Origin: Cololabis saira
Lineage: Eukaryota; Chordata; Actinopteri; Beloniformes; Belonidae
Direction: 5' to 3'
DNA length: 64,000 nucleotides
Assembly (NCBI RefSeq): GCF_033807715.1
Contig: NC_084597.1
Coordinates: 13,701,704 to 13,765,703, forward strand
Shown: positions 11,888-25,252 of the stretch, one piece after another
How positions within the stretch are numbered: position 1 is the first letter of the stretch
Layout of the letters: every line of letters starts with the position of its first letter
Translations under genes and position numbers: made by a program
The notes under the pieces: model-generated
What the model was told of the DNA's origin: nothing
Database searches by the model: none
What the model saw: the letters and a program-made list of their open reading frames with translations, nothing else

Positions 11888-14520
11888 TAAAGCAACCGTC
11901 AGCTCAGGATGAGAGCTACTACAGCAGACTAGTTTGCTTAGAGCCAGGATGGCAGGTTCGTTGGAGAAAGTTCACTATCTGGATCAGACTGCTTCCTCTG
12001 AGACCATTTCCTTTCTCCATCCAGATCCACCGTGGTATTTAAACTACAATGTCATAAATGCATGTCACATGACTGTCTATGCTCCACTGGAAATAATCTT
12101 CGTAGCACGTTCCTCTTTAAAATATATTTCTCCTATTAAATACAGACTTTAGCTACATAACAGGACAACAAAGTCAGCAGCGTTTCCTCTTCCATCTCCA
12201 TGTTTTTATACTAGGGCTTGTTTTGGTTTTTATCTTCCAGTGGTGGTCACATGATATTGGCTCGATAGTGAGCAACAGACCAAATCATGAAGTGAATGTG
12301 TGTAACTGCGCCACTGCTACAAGCGACTCGATTTTCCAGGTGATGCATCGCATTGATGGAGATTTACTTTGGAGACTGAGGAAAGACAAGGTTTTCTGGG
12401 TCTGACTGAGGGAAGAGTACATACTCTGGGTCATTGAAACCCAGTCAAATGGTCGAATTTAAAAATGAAACATGTAAACACTTGTTCATGTTCATCAACA
12501 TTATGTCAACCGATGAAAGCTCCTGGTAAAAATATCAGGAGGCTTCAGAAGAGATTTTCAAAAGCCTCAATTGAGAAGCTGTGAAGCACATTTTGACACC
12601 ACCCCTCCTTTTTACAGACATGCAAAGAAATAAGACTTTAAAACGAGCAGAAACTTTCAGTTAAAGCTAAAATCTCACAAATCCGACCAGACAGACAGCT
12701 CTCAGAGGTACTGCACATCCTAAATGCTCCTGATGGGATCTGAGCTTGTGCTGAGTGACACAGAAAAACCATGCTGCGCCCAAACCGTGCGCTTCTACGA
12801 CCCATGGAAACCAGAGGTTGGAACTGGTTAGAGAACAAAAGTGTACACCAAATATCAACTACATTATTTTGACTCTGAATTAAAGAAATAGGTCAACATT
12901 TTGGGAACTGACACAAACAAGAACCTGCAAGTATAAAAGCCCTCAAGGAATGTTCTGTATATAGGGTGCATGTGTGGTTGTCCTTGTAAAAACGTATAAA
13001 TAACCTGGAATGTTTCAGAGGAAATCCTTTTTTCCAATATCTGTCAAATGTTTATTTGATGCTCTGGTCCCGACTTGCTTGATGGATGTCATGACTTTTA
13101 AATCTAGCCAAAGATTAAAGCACAAGTTTACAACTAAAATAGCTGAGTCAGGTGGCTTAGACTGATATGACTGCTTTGCAACCACGAATGTGCCCAAACA
13201 CTACTTGCATGTTTGCCGGTTTATGTTTGTATGAAGAGACATGTGCCTGAGGAGACGCAGGGAAACTATCTGAAACTGAACCGGTCATATAATCAGGTAT
13301 GGCTATAAATGATGAGACTGATCCTCAGTTTGTTTAGACAAAATTTCCTTTGTGACCTTGTAGGTACAATATAATTGCAGTCTGTTTGAAAACCTGCCGC
13401 ATGCCTCGAGGATAAAAATGGTGACATGAACCAGTAAGAAAACATTCTCTTCGTTGTTAGCAAGTCAAAGAAACAAAGAAACATACACTGCGCAGGTTTG
13501 AATCAGTGTTTATTTACTTAAAAATGTTTCTTAATCTCATCAAGTAAATCTCAATTTCCAGAAAAATTAAATAAAAAAACACTCACGGTGACAAACCATT
13601 TGAACAGACTAATTTGTGCATAGGAAAAAGTGATCGTCATCATAACAGGTTTAGTGTGAAGGAATTCAGATGAGGACGGGTGTGGCAGGATGGGATCAGA
13701 ATATATGCCAGCGCCCACCGATCAAGACTAATGACTGTCTAATTAAATACTGATATGAAATGAGAGAGTAATTCTTTCACTCTTTCATCTAAACGAAAAG
13801 AAATTAACTAAAAAGGTAGAGTAGGTGATTCCTGGAACATGAATTTTGAAAAAAGTATACAACTAAGATACTCTTTTTACACTTTTTTTCCATAGACTGT
13901 AAAACTAACTGGACAAAACATCTGGAATGTCAACCATGGGCTTCCTGAAGAGTGACACGTACAGTCAAGGAAGTGAGCTAGAACACGCCCACCTCATTTC
14001 AATCAACGTTAACCATTGCCTCCAGCTTCTTCAGCCGGTCCACGCCGGAGGGGGGCTGGGAATTTGCAGTTTACAGGGAAATTTTCAAGTTTTCCTGTTG
14101 AAATCAGAAATGACCACTGGGATTACGCAACGCTGGGTAAACTTAAGCTGTCAACTGCTTAACTGAGCTTCGTATCATGGCGATGACTGATGAGGAAGTG
14201 ATGATGGCTAGCAATTGGCTAATCAAAAGTCTACACCCATAATTATACATAGATTTATTGCTTTACGTGATTTTATCTGATGTTTTACGAAAACAAAATT
14301 CAGCCCGCGTACAGTTGGGTGGATGTTAAAGGAGCTGTATGTAAGAGCAATAATAAAACGAATCATAAAATGACCCGATATGTCAACAGACATTTAAAAA
14401 TCATGTTCATTTCAAATACTTCTGTCACTGACAACAGCACTCAAGCCAGGATATTCCAGTTTAAAAAGAGGAGTTGCAGCCCTCAACTGATGTTGATGTT
14501 GTCATTTTTTGTTTTGGCCT
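11888..14520. other. Intergenic, no gene recognised
   Basis: Only short open frames lacking domains. A TTAA followed by aggagctgtatgtaag at about 14326 looks like the left end of another TTAA element, but no matching right end was found. Confidence 0.5.
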
Positions 14521-14769
14521 GAAGCTCCACCCTCCACCTATCTCCCAATCACCAAGTCAGTATTGTTTCTGAAGCTCCACCCTTCACCTATCTCCCAATC
14601 ACCAAGTCAGTATTGTTTCTGAAGCTCCACCCTCCACCTATCTCCCAATCACCAAGTCAGTATTGTTTCTGAAGCTCCACCCTTCACCTATCTCCCAATC
14701 ACCAAGTCAGTATTGTTTCTGAAGCTCCACCCTCCACCTATCTCCCAATCACCAAGTCAGTATTGTTTC
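14521..14769. repeat. Five-copy 50-bp tandem repeat with alternating variant
   Basis: Five head-to-tail units start at 14521, 14571, 14621, 14671 and 14721. They are identical except for one base: units 1, 3 and 5 read ccctccacc while units 2 and 4 read cccttcacc, so the array is built from 100-bp dimers. The last unit ends tttcg instead of tttct. Confidence 0.95.
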
Positions 14770-15971
14770 GGCATCCGGGTTGCCAGCTCGGCTCTAATTA
14801 TCGCAGCCATGGCAGCCTACGTTCCTGCTGCATTCTGCAGCCTACCTGGCAACCTCTGGTTGGGGGGAGGAGGGAGAGGGTACACGCCGCTCAACAATAT
14901 TTTGAAAGTGACTGCAGTACCAGTTTTGGCCATTTCTTTAAAACTAGAAACCAAAATTGTTTTGTGACTTGGTTTGATTTTTGCTGCAAAGTTAGGTCGT
15001 TTTAACATGGCAGTCAATGGAGACAAGAATGACAGTGCTCTTTCCCTTTATTATTATTTTCTTGAAGGAGTGCGCTTCATCACCAGTGAAACATCCATGG
15101 TTCCATCCAAAACGAGATCGACATTTCAGACGAGTAACATCTGGGTCAGACAAGGTCAAGTGCTCACATAGCTGCTTGCTGCTGGGGCCTGTTGAATCAT
15201 GGGTAAAACTTGGCTCTATAAAGCTTATTTGTGTATAGGATGAAAGCTCTGGCATTGATTTGATAATTATAATTCATCTCTCTCTCTCACACACTCTGCC
15301 TTACACAGCGTGAAAGCTGCAGGGCGTGAAGTACCTGATGTTTTCTCTTTCCCTGCTGCTCGAGGGACATAGTTTGCAGTTGTTGAAACTTGTTCCTCTA
15401 AAGCTTATGTTAAAACCGCACCTGACTGTTGAGTTGATGAACTTAATTATAGCCACAACCGTCTGTGGTGCTTTATGAATGCACTGATTGAGAGGAAAAA
15501 CTGGAACACGTGAAAAAAAAGGGAAAAAAAACTGTGTACAAGCAAACGTTGGTACACAAACAGGAGCCCGTGCCAGGTGAAACTCAACACTTGTCACATA
15601 ATTCTGGCACGTCCAAAATGTCAGGAGAGATCTCTCCTAAAAAAAGCTGCCAGGTCTTATCATTTAATGCACACTCACACAGATATTCACAAATAACTCC
15701 AAAGCACAGTAAGCAAAGATAAAACACTGGTTTCTCCGTTCTCTTCACCTGTTGTTGAGATAGAACATACTGTGAGTACAGAGGCAACACTTTTAGGTCA
15801 TGAGTCATGACTCGGAAATGCTTTAGTGGCTCAGGGGTGTGAGGAACATTCAAAAATGTTCCCTATTTTTGTCATATAGTCACATATATTATGAGTCATG
15901 GATATAGTTACTTCTGAATCCATGTCATGCAGTCAACTAGAATAAGTAAATGTAAGATCTGAAACCCTGAT
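14770..15971. other. Intergenic, no gene recognised
   Basis: Several overlapping short frames around 14770-15240 lie on both strands and have no domains. A (tc)n tract occurs near 15278. Nothing else was recognised. Confidence 0.45.
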
Positions 15972-15975
15972 TTAA

Positions 15976-16314
15976 AGGAGCTTGAGGCTCCTTTTAAGAA
16001 ATGAGACTCTCTAGCGCCACCCTTCACCACGACGGCCGTCGCGGGTACTGCAGCCAACAGTGAAGCCGGCACGGGAGAACGAGGAGAACGTGCATGCAGC
16101 GTCATGTGACGTCACATCCGCAGCCCAGCGCGGGAAATTTGGGCCCGAATTGCAGCACATTTTGCAGCACACAGCCTGTTCAAGGCAACGGAGAGATACA
16201 CTAGAGGGCTCATTCTTTTGGGTTTGGAACGCTTCATCTGACATTATTACTAGAAAACTTAAAACATATACAAATTTTTTCATAAATTCTGCCTCAATCC
16301 GGCCTCAAGCTCCT
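15976..16314. mobile_element. TTAA-flanked MITE (aggagcttgaggc family)
   Basis: Ends aggagcttgaggc and ggcctcaagctcct, flanked by TTAA at 15972-15975 and 16315-16318. 339 bp, no coding content recognised. Confidence 0.75.
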
Positions 16315-16318
16315 TTAA

Positions 16319-18510
16319 AACAGAGCTTGGTGCAACTAAAAGACATTTGTAATATAGTGTGAATCAAAAACATGTGCTTGATGTTCATATAAATATCTTG
16401 TAGATGGTCCCAGTACTTGAAGAATCAAATTTTCTTAGTGAAGTGAAATCTCTGTTTTTTTGGCAGTTTTAGTTCCGGTGTGGTCCAGAGTAACCAATGC
16501 AGCCAGAACTGCATTATAGCGCAACTAAACATGCATCCCTTAAAATGTTTCGTCATGCTGTGGTCACAGTATGCAAAAGCACTTCACACAACATGTATCA
16601 TAAAACAGCCTTTACTGGTGAAAAAAAAAACTGTCACGTTGAGAACGGAATAGCACCCAGATGCAGGAGAGACGAGGAGGCAGGAGTTCCAAGGAACAGT
16701 GATTTAAAAAAGCAAAAAGTGCTGCTGAGCAGGATCAACCAAAAAACACAAGAGCTTAAACTTGACAAGATCCAAAACAGTGCAGTAGAAACAGTACGGA
16801 CCAGCAGGGATGAAGGGAAAGACAAGACAAGATATACACAGAAGGCTTGACGAGAGACAGGTGCAAACAATCACGGCAGATGGGAACCAGGGAAGTCCAG
16901 ATAAAAGGCTCTGTTGTTCACCTTATTTGGGCTAATGTTTCCTCATGACATTGTGTTGTGATGCAAGTTGCATGTGTAATGCTTGTCTCCGAGTGAACAC
17001 ATTAACACCGCATCCTGCCCTGCCCACAACGTCCGACCGAGGCTGCTGGCGTTGCATGGATTCTGAATGGCGGTAAGAGAAGCTGTAGGTGAAGTAAGCA
17101 CACGGAGATGTTGCCATTGGTCCTGGGAGCTGTTCTCCGCGTGTTTGTGCGTCAATGACAAGTGGGGCTGTTGTTCCTGTGTGTTGTTGGAGTTTGCATG
17201 GTTACATGGTTGTGTTCAGACTGTTGCTGTGGAATCCTTCACAATATGTCCCATCTCCCAGTAGACACCGAGCCACTGTCCTACGATCAGTGTTACAGGA
17301 GATTCAGCACAAAAAAAGGCTCCTCCTTCAGCAGTGACGTCAACGTATGACAGCAGATCTGGGCAGATTTAGAGGAGTACAGATGGACATGTTGCAGTTG
17401 ATGAACACTGTACGTGATCATCAATCAGTCAGCACAAGGGGCACATGTCATACCTCCTGACCCAGATAATAATAATAATAATGAATGCCTTCTGTATTAG
17501 GAGACTTGTGGTTTGTTTATTTTCATGGTGTGGAAAAAAGGTACATTCACAGAAGCCCATACTAGTTCATGCATAGTTAATGTATTTGCTGTAATAAAAA
17601 ACCTTTCTAAATAAACTTGCATTGTTTTCACGGCCTGACAAATAAAAGGTTTTTCTGTCACACAATTCTTTCAACTCTGAAATTTTCTTCAAGATAATGG
17701 AAAACAATCGTCTCATTCTCGTGAACAGAATATCATGTATCTTATTGTCTTGTAAGTAAAAGTATATCACCACACCCCTAATCATGATCCCTGTGTGGCA
17801 CTTTTGTATCATATGTGTCATTTGCACCTCGTTTTTTGCTGGAGGAATTCTAACATTCTCTTCCTTGCTTCCTCTGACGAGGTCCTCTTTGGTGTTTCTG
17901 GTACATCTGCTATAATGAATCTTCTTAGAGTAGTGACACACATTTTTTGTTATATCTAGGCAGAGATATTGATGTTGGTGCATGACATTACCGTAATGCA
18001 CGGACATAAACAACAAATGAAAACAGATAAGACATCCACCTGATCATCTGTTTGTCCATTCATCTGGCCATCCATCCAATCCTTCCCACTTGTTCAACGC
18101 TACATCTGATCAACCCTTTCCCCATGATTTTGTAAACAACTCTTGTCACAAATATCTCTGTGTGATTACTTTCATTGTAAAAAATGCATATTGTAGCTTG
18201 CTTTATCTCTAGCTGGCTGGTTAGCGTACAATTTGCAAGGCACAAACACAAATGCCTGCAGTTATCTATTCGGTCCATTTTTTGAACCACTTATCCAAGA
18301 GCAGGTTATTGGGTTAAGGGTCACAGTCCCCGTACCTCGTCAAACCTATTCAGCCAGGTGATAGAGTTCAACACAGGGGAAAAAACGTTATTCCCAAGTT
18401 AGCACAGATATATAATCTCTCCAACAAGTTCTTGTTCCGCTCAGTGGTGTTTTTCTACTGTGACACATTTGAAACCTCTTCCCTACAAGGTATCTGTAAG
18501 GCATCCTCAC
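16319..18510. other. Intergenic, no gene recognised
   Basis: 16628-16910 (cacccagatgcaggagagac ... caatcacggcagatgggaac) resembles a dispersed teleost repeat I have seen often, but its ends could not be fixed. A short (taa)n run lies at about 17466-17481. The open frame at 17567-18016 (-) has no recognised domain. Confidence 0.4.
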
Positions 18511-18512
18511 TA

Positions 18513-19198
18513 AGGCTGCGTCCCAATTGACCCCCTCGCCCTCGTTTTCTTCACTACCCCTAACTTTTGCGCGTTCCCGTGAAGGTAGTGGTGTCCCGAT
18601 TCCTCTTTTCACCTAGGGGGAGGGGGCATAACGAGGGCTAGGGGCTGAGAATAGCCCCTTCAAATCGAGTGTTTTCAGATGCTGACTTCGCGAGCGAGGG
18701 GGTATGAAAATTTCCCAGAATGCTTTTCGTCGTCATTTGCGGACTGAATAAAAAAAAAAAACATGGCGGACATTTCTTAGTGAATAAATCAATATTTTGA
18801 GTAAGTTTCTGCATAAAAATGCGTTTTGATTACATTTCTAGCGACACATCTATATTTTACTTTCATAATATTCACTCAGTGAATGTACATAATCCCTTTT
18901 TTGTCCGTTATTTGGATAAACTGAGCCCCGGTTGCAGATCCTAAAGGTTACCTTTATGCCTGAAAAAATATTAAAATTTAATAAAGTGCCATATTAACAG
19001 CGCTACAGCTGAAATTAAAACAGCTTTTGGCTCTCAGCTTCCTGATCAGGGTAGGGATGAAAACGAGGGGAAGTAGGAGAATGGGACAGGCAGCTGGGCC
19101 AAGTGCCCTAGATTTCAAGTGCCCTAAAATCTCCCCCTTCTTTTTTAGGGCTTAGGGAAGAAAAGAAGGGCGAGTGAAGGGGAATTGGGATTGGGCCT
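18513..19198. mobile_element. Non-autonomous TIR element (aggctgcgtcccaatt family)
   Basis: Left end aggctgcgtcccaattga and right end ggattgggcct are imperfect inverted repeats, both followed inwards by C-rich (G-rich on the right) subterminal DNA, with TAA-like flanks. The middle (about 18900-19040) matches part of the 5268-7859 element in reverse complement. No transposase was seen. Confidence 0.55.
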
Positions 19199-20454
19199 AA
19201 ATGTCCAAACCAAAAGGCTCATTTTGAAGTACTGACTACTCTGAGTGATGACAGAGCTCTCCACCCTGTCCCTATACTGAGCCCAGCCATCCTTCTTTGG
19301 AGGATAGACATTTCAGCCTCTTACATTCATGAGTACAGTACATTCTTTTGGTCAGTAGTCAAAGTCCATGACCAGGGATGAGGGTCAGAATGCAAACTCA
19401 CTGATAAATTGAAAACTTTGATTCCAGCTCAGCTTTCTTTTCACAACAACAGATCTGTTCAAGCTTCTGTACCAATAAGCAGTTTCAGTGGCCAGATACT
19501 GTATCTCCTCTAAGTCTGGCTTCAGGGCTAAGTCATCAGTATCCCTAACCAGGATGAGGTATATAGGTGGCTTCTTGAATTAATTATAACTGTTTTTTTT
19601 ATCACATTTTGTCTACTGCCTCACCCTGGATCAATGTTCCTTGGAAAAGCAAACTTCTTCTGATGATATTAGTGCCTGGAATCACTGGTTACCTCAAACC
19701 TTTCACAATGACAACATTGTGATTCATAAACAGGCCGCCTTTGTTTAATCAGATGCTATATTTGATCCGTCGTAGGGAGGCCATGACTTTTTCCAGACCA
19801 CGGTGAATATTGTGATGACAGCTTTGGCTGTGGTGCAGGTTTTATGTTACAATTGCTGAATCACAGCACATGGGCACCTTTTATCTGTATTTTTGAAATT
19901 GGATTCCCAACGTCAATATAATACTTATTGTGGGATATTACATTATAAAAAAAACAGCACACACACACACACACTCCTTAATATCTAACTATTAACTCCA
20001 GTCCCACTCAATTTGGTTGATGATGGATACAGCTTCAAAATATAAACTTGAATCCAAAACTACGGACATAACGCGGTCAAAACTATTACGATTAAAATGA
20101 ATGGAAATTAAATTATTAATGAGGATCAGAGGTTTGAGTCCTCGGTGAGGAGATGTGAAGCTGCAATGAAAAGAATAAAGTTTGTGAATCCCAATTGTGA
20201 ATTAAATGGTTTTCTGCATCGATTTCTCATAAAATATGATCTGATCTCCATCTAAACCACAATAACAGACAAACAGTGTGCTTAAGCGGATAGCACACAA
20301 TTATAACTTCCAGCTGTCTTTTCTGAACATATCCATAAGACTTTTATAGTCCTGGAGAAAAAAAATAAGTACAATTGTATGATAACTACTTACACAGAAA
20401 CTTAAAGTCAGCAGTTAACACAACCGGAGTCCAAATAATGAAGTGAGTTTAAAG
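19199..20454. other. Intergenic, no gene recognised
   Basis: Featureless apart from a short (ca)n tract at about 19957-19972. Confidence 0.5.
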
Positions 20455-21375
20455 GTTTGGTTCAGACTAAGACATTTTAGATTTGACTTTCAGGAGAAGC
20501 ACTTGCTGACGTGAACTGCGTCTCTTAAAATTGGGAGCTCTAAGGACATGATCAAGACTGGTTGATGTGCATAAGGCTGGAAATAAGGCACAAAGTAATC
20601 TCAAAGCAAACATCAGTCCGCAGCATGACAAATCACAGTAGTGCGGCTACTCTTCTTAGAAATGCATGCCCAACGTAGACTCCTCATTGGAGGGGATATC
20701 ACAAGTAACTGATAATGGTCTGAAGACATTTACTGGAACTGTAAATTGTCTCTGTTCAAGAGTCTGCCATATGCACGTCATTGAACCATAGCAGAAGACT
20801 GAAACTTTGCCAAATAGCAGTCCATAATAACATTTGGATGTCTTATGGACGGATGAAACAAAAGTTAAGTTGATGAATGGGACCATGTATGATACAAAAG
20901 GGGCAAAACAAGCCGACATCAAAGCATCATCCCAGTCGTCAAGGATGGAGGTGGGAGCGTCATGTTTTGGGCTTGCTTTCCTGCCTCAGACTGGATATTT
21001 CCCAAATACATTTCCAAGGGATTTCAGGGTGTCTGTCTACCAGCTGAAGCACAGTGGCTCTAAGCACTGCAGTACATTTCTTCCACAGATTGACTTCAGA
21101 AAATAAAAAACCGTTTGGAGTAACCCAGTCAGAGACCAGACATTAACCCAGCAGAGGTATTGTGGAATGACCTCAGGAGAGCCATTCACATCTCATACCC
21201 TACAGATGTGTCTGACGTGAAGCAGATCTGCAAAGATGAATGCTCAAAAATTCCTCAAACGTTATACAAATCTGATTCACAGTGTCCAACAAGTGTTTGA
21301 TTGAAGTAAATGAGGCAGAAGAAGTCACATCCAGGTATAAAAGCAGGATAAATTATAACGGTTTGTGTGTTATCA
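20455..21375 (+). pseudogene. Tc1-like transposase relic
   Basis: Degenerate Tc1/mariner transposase. Clear pieces are VLWTDETKVKL (about 20840), containing the second catalytic Asp; VVKDGGGSVMFWACF (about 20935-20980); a decayed NPAE-like third-acid region near 21140; and the C-terminal word CLIEVNEAEEVTSRY (about 21291). Multiple frameshifts and stops; terminal inverted repeats were not identified. Not functional. Confidence 0.75.
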
Positions 21376-21436
21376 GCTTAAGAACATTGTGTTTTTCTAT
21401 TATTGTGACTTCAATGAAAGTTAAATCATATTTTAA

Positions 21437-22360
21437 AGGTATTGTGACATCATTTTTAAAATGCTTTTAACACTATTAAAAGTCTTGGCCAACATCCCTC
21501 AAATGTGTCTAAAAGGGTGTAACAAGAAAAACTTCACTCTAGTACTCCATTCCTGGCTTTTTATTACAGTGTTTTTTTGCGCCGTGAAAAACGCTTCCTT
21601 TTCTCCCTTTCCTGTCAATCATTGCTCCGCTCCTCCTCCAAACCTCCTCCTCCAACCAACCGCTACACACTTCTGCCGGCGTCTCCACACACACGCGTGC
21701 ACACCGACCACAAACACCCACACACACAGCCAAGACAGGGCGACTACAGCCCGGGGATGAAGTCCGTGCGCACACCGAACCGGACTTCTAACAGCGGCGT
21801 CGGAGAGTTAAGCCGGGAGCGACAGGCGAAGCATGCACAGAAAAGCAGTCCACCGCAAACAATCATAAAAATAAAGGCATGCAAGCAGCAGTGTCCCCTT
21901 ATCTTAAGTCCAGTCAGTGGCCGCGGGTCTTCTTAGCAGTTTTCCTCCGGTGATGAGAAGAGAAGAGGCTCTAAACAGCTCCGTGTTAAGCCTGATTTAT
22001 GGTTCCGCGTTAAATCGACGCAGAGCCTACGCCGTAGGGTTCAGCGTACGGTGCGTGTCGCCGCGTAACCCTACGCAGTAGGCTCTGCGTCGGTGTAACG
22101 CGGAACCATAAATCAGCCTTTATGGTGCGCTGGAGAGGAGAGGAGGCAGGGAGCTGGGTGGAGGGGGCGGTGATTTAGCGGGTTTATACGTAACGACCCG
22201 CCAGCAAACCACATGCGCCGTTTTTGCATACCGTAGTTATGCGGAAAATCCCAGAAAGCACACAATACACTAAATGTTAAAAGTTGGGTGTAATTGATGT
22301 CAAGACACCCAACAAAACACAAAAAATCAAGAAAAATTTGTTTTTCATGTCACAATCCCT
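21437..22360. mobile_element. TTAA-flanked non-autonomous element
   Basis: Ends aggtattgtgacat and atgtcacaatccct, flanked by TTAA at 21433-21436 and 22361-22364. GC-rich middle (about 21640-21800). Contains the Harbinger-like MITE at 21989-22119. Overlapping open frames on both strands at 21539-21936 lack recognised domains. Confidence 0.65.
21989..22119. mobile_element. Harbinger-like MITE, near-perfect palindrome
   Basis: 131 bp with ends agcctgatttatggttccgc and gcggaaccataaatcagcct, flanked by TTA at 21986-21988 and 22120-22122. The arms are almost exact inverted repeats through the word gagcctacgccgta. Confidence 0.75.
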
Positions 22361-22364
22361 TTAA

Positions 22365-23819
22365 GACAAATTAATGCAGAATCCAGTTAATTCCATGGGA
22401 TCCACACACACTTCTTGTTGCAACTGTATTTTAGGCCCACAAAAGTACTAATCCTAAAATAGAAACAGCCACGACAGTTGGCATGTAGTCTATCCATCCA
22501 TTATCTATATCTGTGTCTTTTTATTCTGGGGTTGGGGAAGTTTGCATCTTGTTTACATAAAAAAGGTTAATGCTCAAAGGCACTGATCTTTCCCCAGCTC
22601 TTTTTTTACATGCAGCTGAGCAGCTCTGAATTCTTGCCATCAGCTTTCTTTGTGCTGATGGATTTCATCTCATTTAAAGCTACTCATCCCACTCCTGACA
22701 CAGTTTCTGGATTGTTTATTGGGGTTAAGTACAGAACACATCCCCATCCAAAGAGTTCCACCTCTAACCCGAGCGGTTTCACAAGACCAGGGGAGTAACC
22801 TGACTCCCAGGGGATTCACTCCTTTCCAACGCCATGGGAAGTCTGTGTGGGATGTGTGATAGGCTGAACTTTCTCTGGAGCAAACACAAAAAACTGACAA
22901 AGACAAGTATGATATTGTCTTTGTCGTAGAATTGTGCCGTCTTGCTCTTCACAAACACTGATATAATGAATTTGATTGAAAAGACGCAGGAATTGGCCTG
23001 CAAGTATGAACAAATCAAGACTTGCTCTTCAAGGAACTGTTCCCTTATTTAGAACAACAAGGATCTCTGAAATTCAATGAGACACTCCTTCTGTTGGCAC
23101 TGAGCACCACGTTTCAGCAAAACATGCACAGTCATAAACTGTAACAGTAAAATAAACTGTGAAATGCAGCTCTGCACATGTAGAGAAAAGTTATCCACGA
23201 AAACAGAAAATATGAGAGCTGCTTGATCAGTGGCCGGTACTCGTGCAAGCCAGGTCTCACAGACTTAGGATGCTTGTGCACTTCGACAGCCAATACGTAT
23301 TTGATTAGAGAATTGTGTCATGGGGAATCAGACATTTAAACATATGACTACACTTACACGACTCAACCCCCAAAGTGGACTAAGTTGAAACGGGAGTATG
23401 ATAAGCGGGGGGGGGGTAGAGGGTTGATGCTCATGGCTCCCCGGGGAGCTGAGAAATGTCTCTGGTTTTCTCAGGACTGGACTGTTTTCATTTCTTCTCG
23501 TGGTAACACCATTAATATTCACATCTACAGCCCTCGATGCAAGTACATTAAAGTTCAAGTAGAGCACATAGATTTTTTTAAATTGGCAATAAATTGTGAA
23601 GTAACACAAAAACAAAAGAAAATAAATGATGATTTTCACCAATGGGAAATAGTCAACACATCATCAACACATTATTAGCTGATAGCAGGTCTCCAGAGGA
23701 GGCATCCATCCCTACTGACTCATGCATACCCTTATTTCTTTTTTACAAGAAAATACCAATACCCTTTAATAAGGAATTACCACTCTTTTCTCTTTTTACT
23801 GTTCAGTTGTTCAGTTAAA
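22365..23819. other. Intergenic, no gene recognised
   Basis: Short frames without domains, including overlapping ones on opposite strands at 23328-23678. No repeat ends recognised. Confidence 0.5.
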
Positions 23820-24388
23820 TTTGTTGAAATTTCATGAACTAGTAGACCATAGTATTCTGCAAATTATTTTTAAAGCTCATAAAAAAACTTTACCAATCAA
23901 CATTCAGAAAAGATTTGAAAAAAAAAAAGCAAGTATAACTTAAAAGGAACAGAGATTTTTATAAAACCAAGATGCAGGACAAAATTGATGGAACGTTGTG
24001 TTTCTGTGAAAGGAATCAATTTATGGAACAATCTGAACAAAGAAAACAAAGAATCCAAATCAAACATTACATTCAAAAGAACAATTAAAGCCTGTATGTT
24101 AAGGAAATATAACGAAAAATGTTGAGTTTGATTGACATACCCGTAGGCGGTGGTAATTTTATTTAATGTTATTTTAATTTTATTTTAGTTGTTTTTATTC
24201 ACTTAGTTTTTTTTATTTATTTTTTTATTATTATTAATTTATGTTATTTGTGAAAGGGGCAGATCAGATAAGATTCTTCTTCTTTCTGCTCCCTTTTCAT
24301 TCATAAGTTAGGAACATTTGTATTTGTGTTTGTATTAAATTGTTTTGTTTTTTGAATGAAATAAAGAATAAAATGAAATGAAATGAAA
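23820..24388 (+). pseudogene. LINE 3' end relic
   Basis: Decayed C-terminal reverse-transcriptase text (ILQIIFKAHKKTLPINIQ, then GINLWNNLNKENKE and FKRTIKACMLRKY, about 23855-24120) is followed by an AT-rich 3' UTR with ctgctcccttttcattc and an aaatgaaatgaaatga tail. The clade is uncertain, CR1/jockey-like by the LWNNL and FK motifs. 5'-truncated. Confidence 0.65.
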
Positions 24389-24700
24389 AATGAGTTACTT
24401 GAACTTAGAATTTTCACCCGTTGGCATAGAAGCATCTAATGTCCCCCTTTACACAGCCAATTAGTTCCACCTCTGAAGCACCTTGATTGTGTCCCGCCGC
24501 ACCAGGTGAATAGCACAGGAGGTGGGACAGCGTAACGTTTCTGCCTCAGCTGCACCACCTTGGGAGGTCGTTACTGGGGTCATGATAGGAGCATAATGAG
24601 GGCGGTGTGAATTGGCAATACAAGAAGGTGTAACGGTGGCATGAGAATGACTGCAAACTGTGCAGAGGATTAAATAGGTTAGTCCATGGAGACTGTAGAA

Positions 24701-25244
24701 CAGGGATTGGCAACCCAAAATGTTGAAAGAGCCATATTGGACCAAAAATGCAAAAAACAAATATGTCTGGAGCCGCAAAAAATGAAAAGTCTTTTATAAG
24801 CCTTAGAATGAAGGCAACACATGCTGCATGTAGCTATATTAGTTATAACTAGGGGAAGATTTTTTTTTTCATTATGCACTTGGAGAAAAAAGTCGAAATG
24901 TCGAGAAAAAAGTTGAAATGTCGAGATTAATGTTGAAGTACAATCTCGAGAAAAAAGTTGAAATGTTGAGGAAAAAGTCAAAATTTCGAGAAAAAAGTCA
25001 AAATTTCGAGGAAAAGTCAAAATGTTGAGAAAAAAGTTGAAATGTCGAGGAAATAGTCAAAATTTCGAGAAAAAAGTTGAAATGTTGAGATTACAAAGGA
25101 AATGAAACAGGAAGAAAAAAAAAGAAAAAGAAGAAGAAAAAAAGGAAAAAAAAAGGTCATACATTTTTGAAAAAGCTCCAGGAGCCACTAGGGCGGCGCT
25201 AAAGAGCCGCATGCGGCTCTAGAGCCGCGGGTTGCCGATCCCTG
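24701..25244. mobile_element. hAT-type MITE with internal minisatellite
   Basis: Ends cagggattggcaaccc and gggttgccgatccctg, flanked by the 8-bp duplication ctgtagaa (24693-24700, 25245-25252). The interior (about 24880-25095) is a degenerate array of about 18-20 bp units of the type gagaaaaaagttgaaatgtc. Confidence 0.85.
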
Positions 25245-25252
25245 CTGTAGAA

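Noticed and set aside
21539..21936. Overlapping frames on both strands that look like short secreted or Pro-rich proteins
   Set aside because: Inside a TTAA element, no homology recognised, opposite strands overlap fully.
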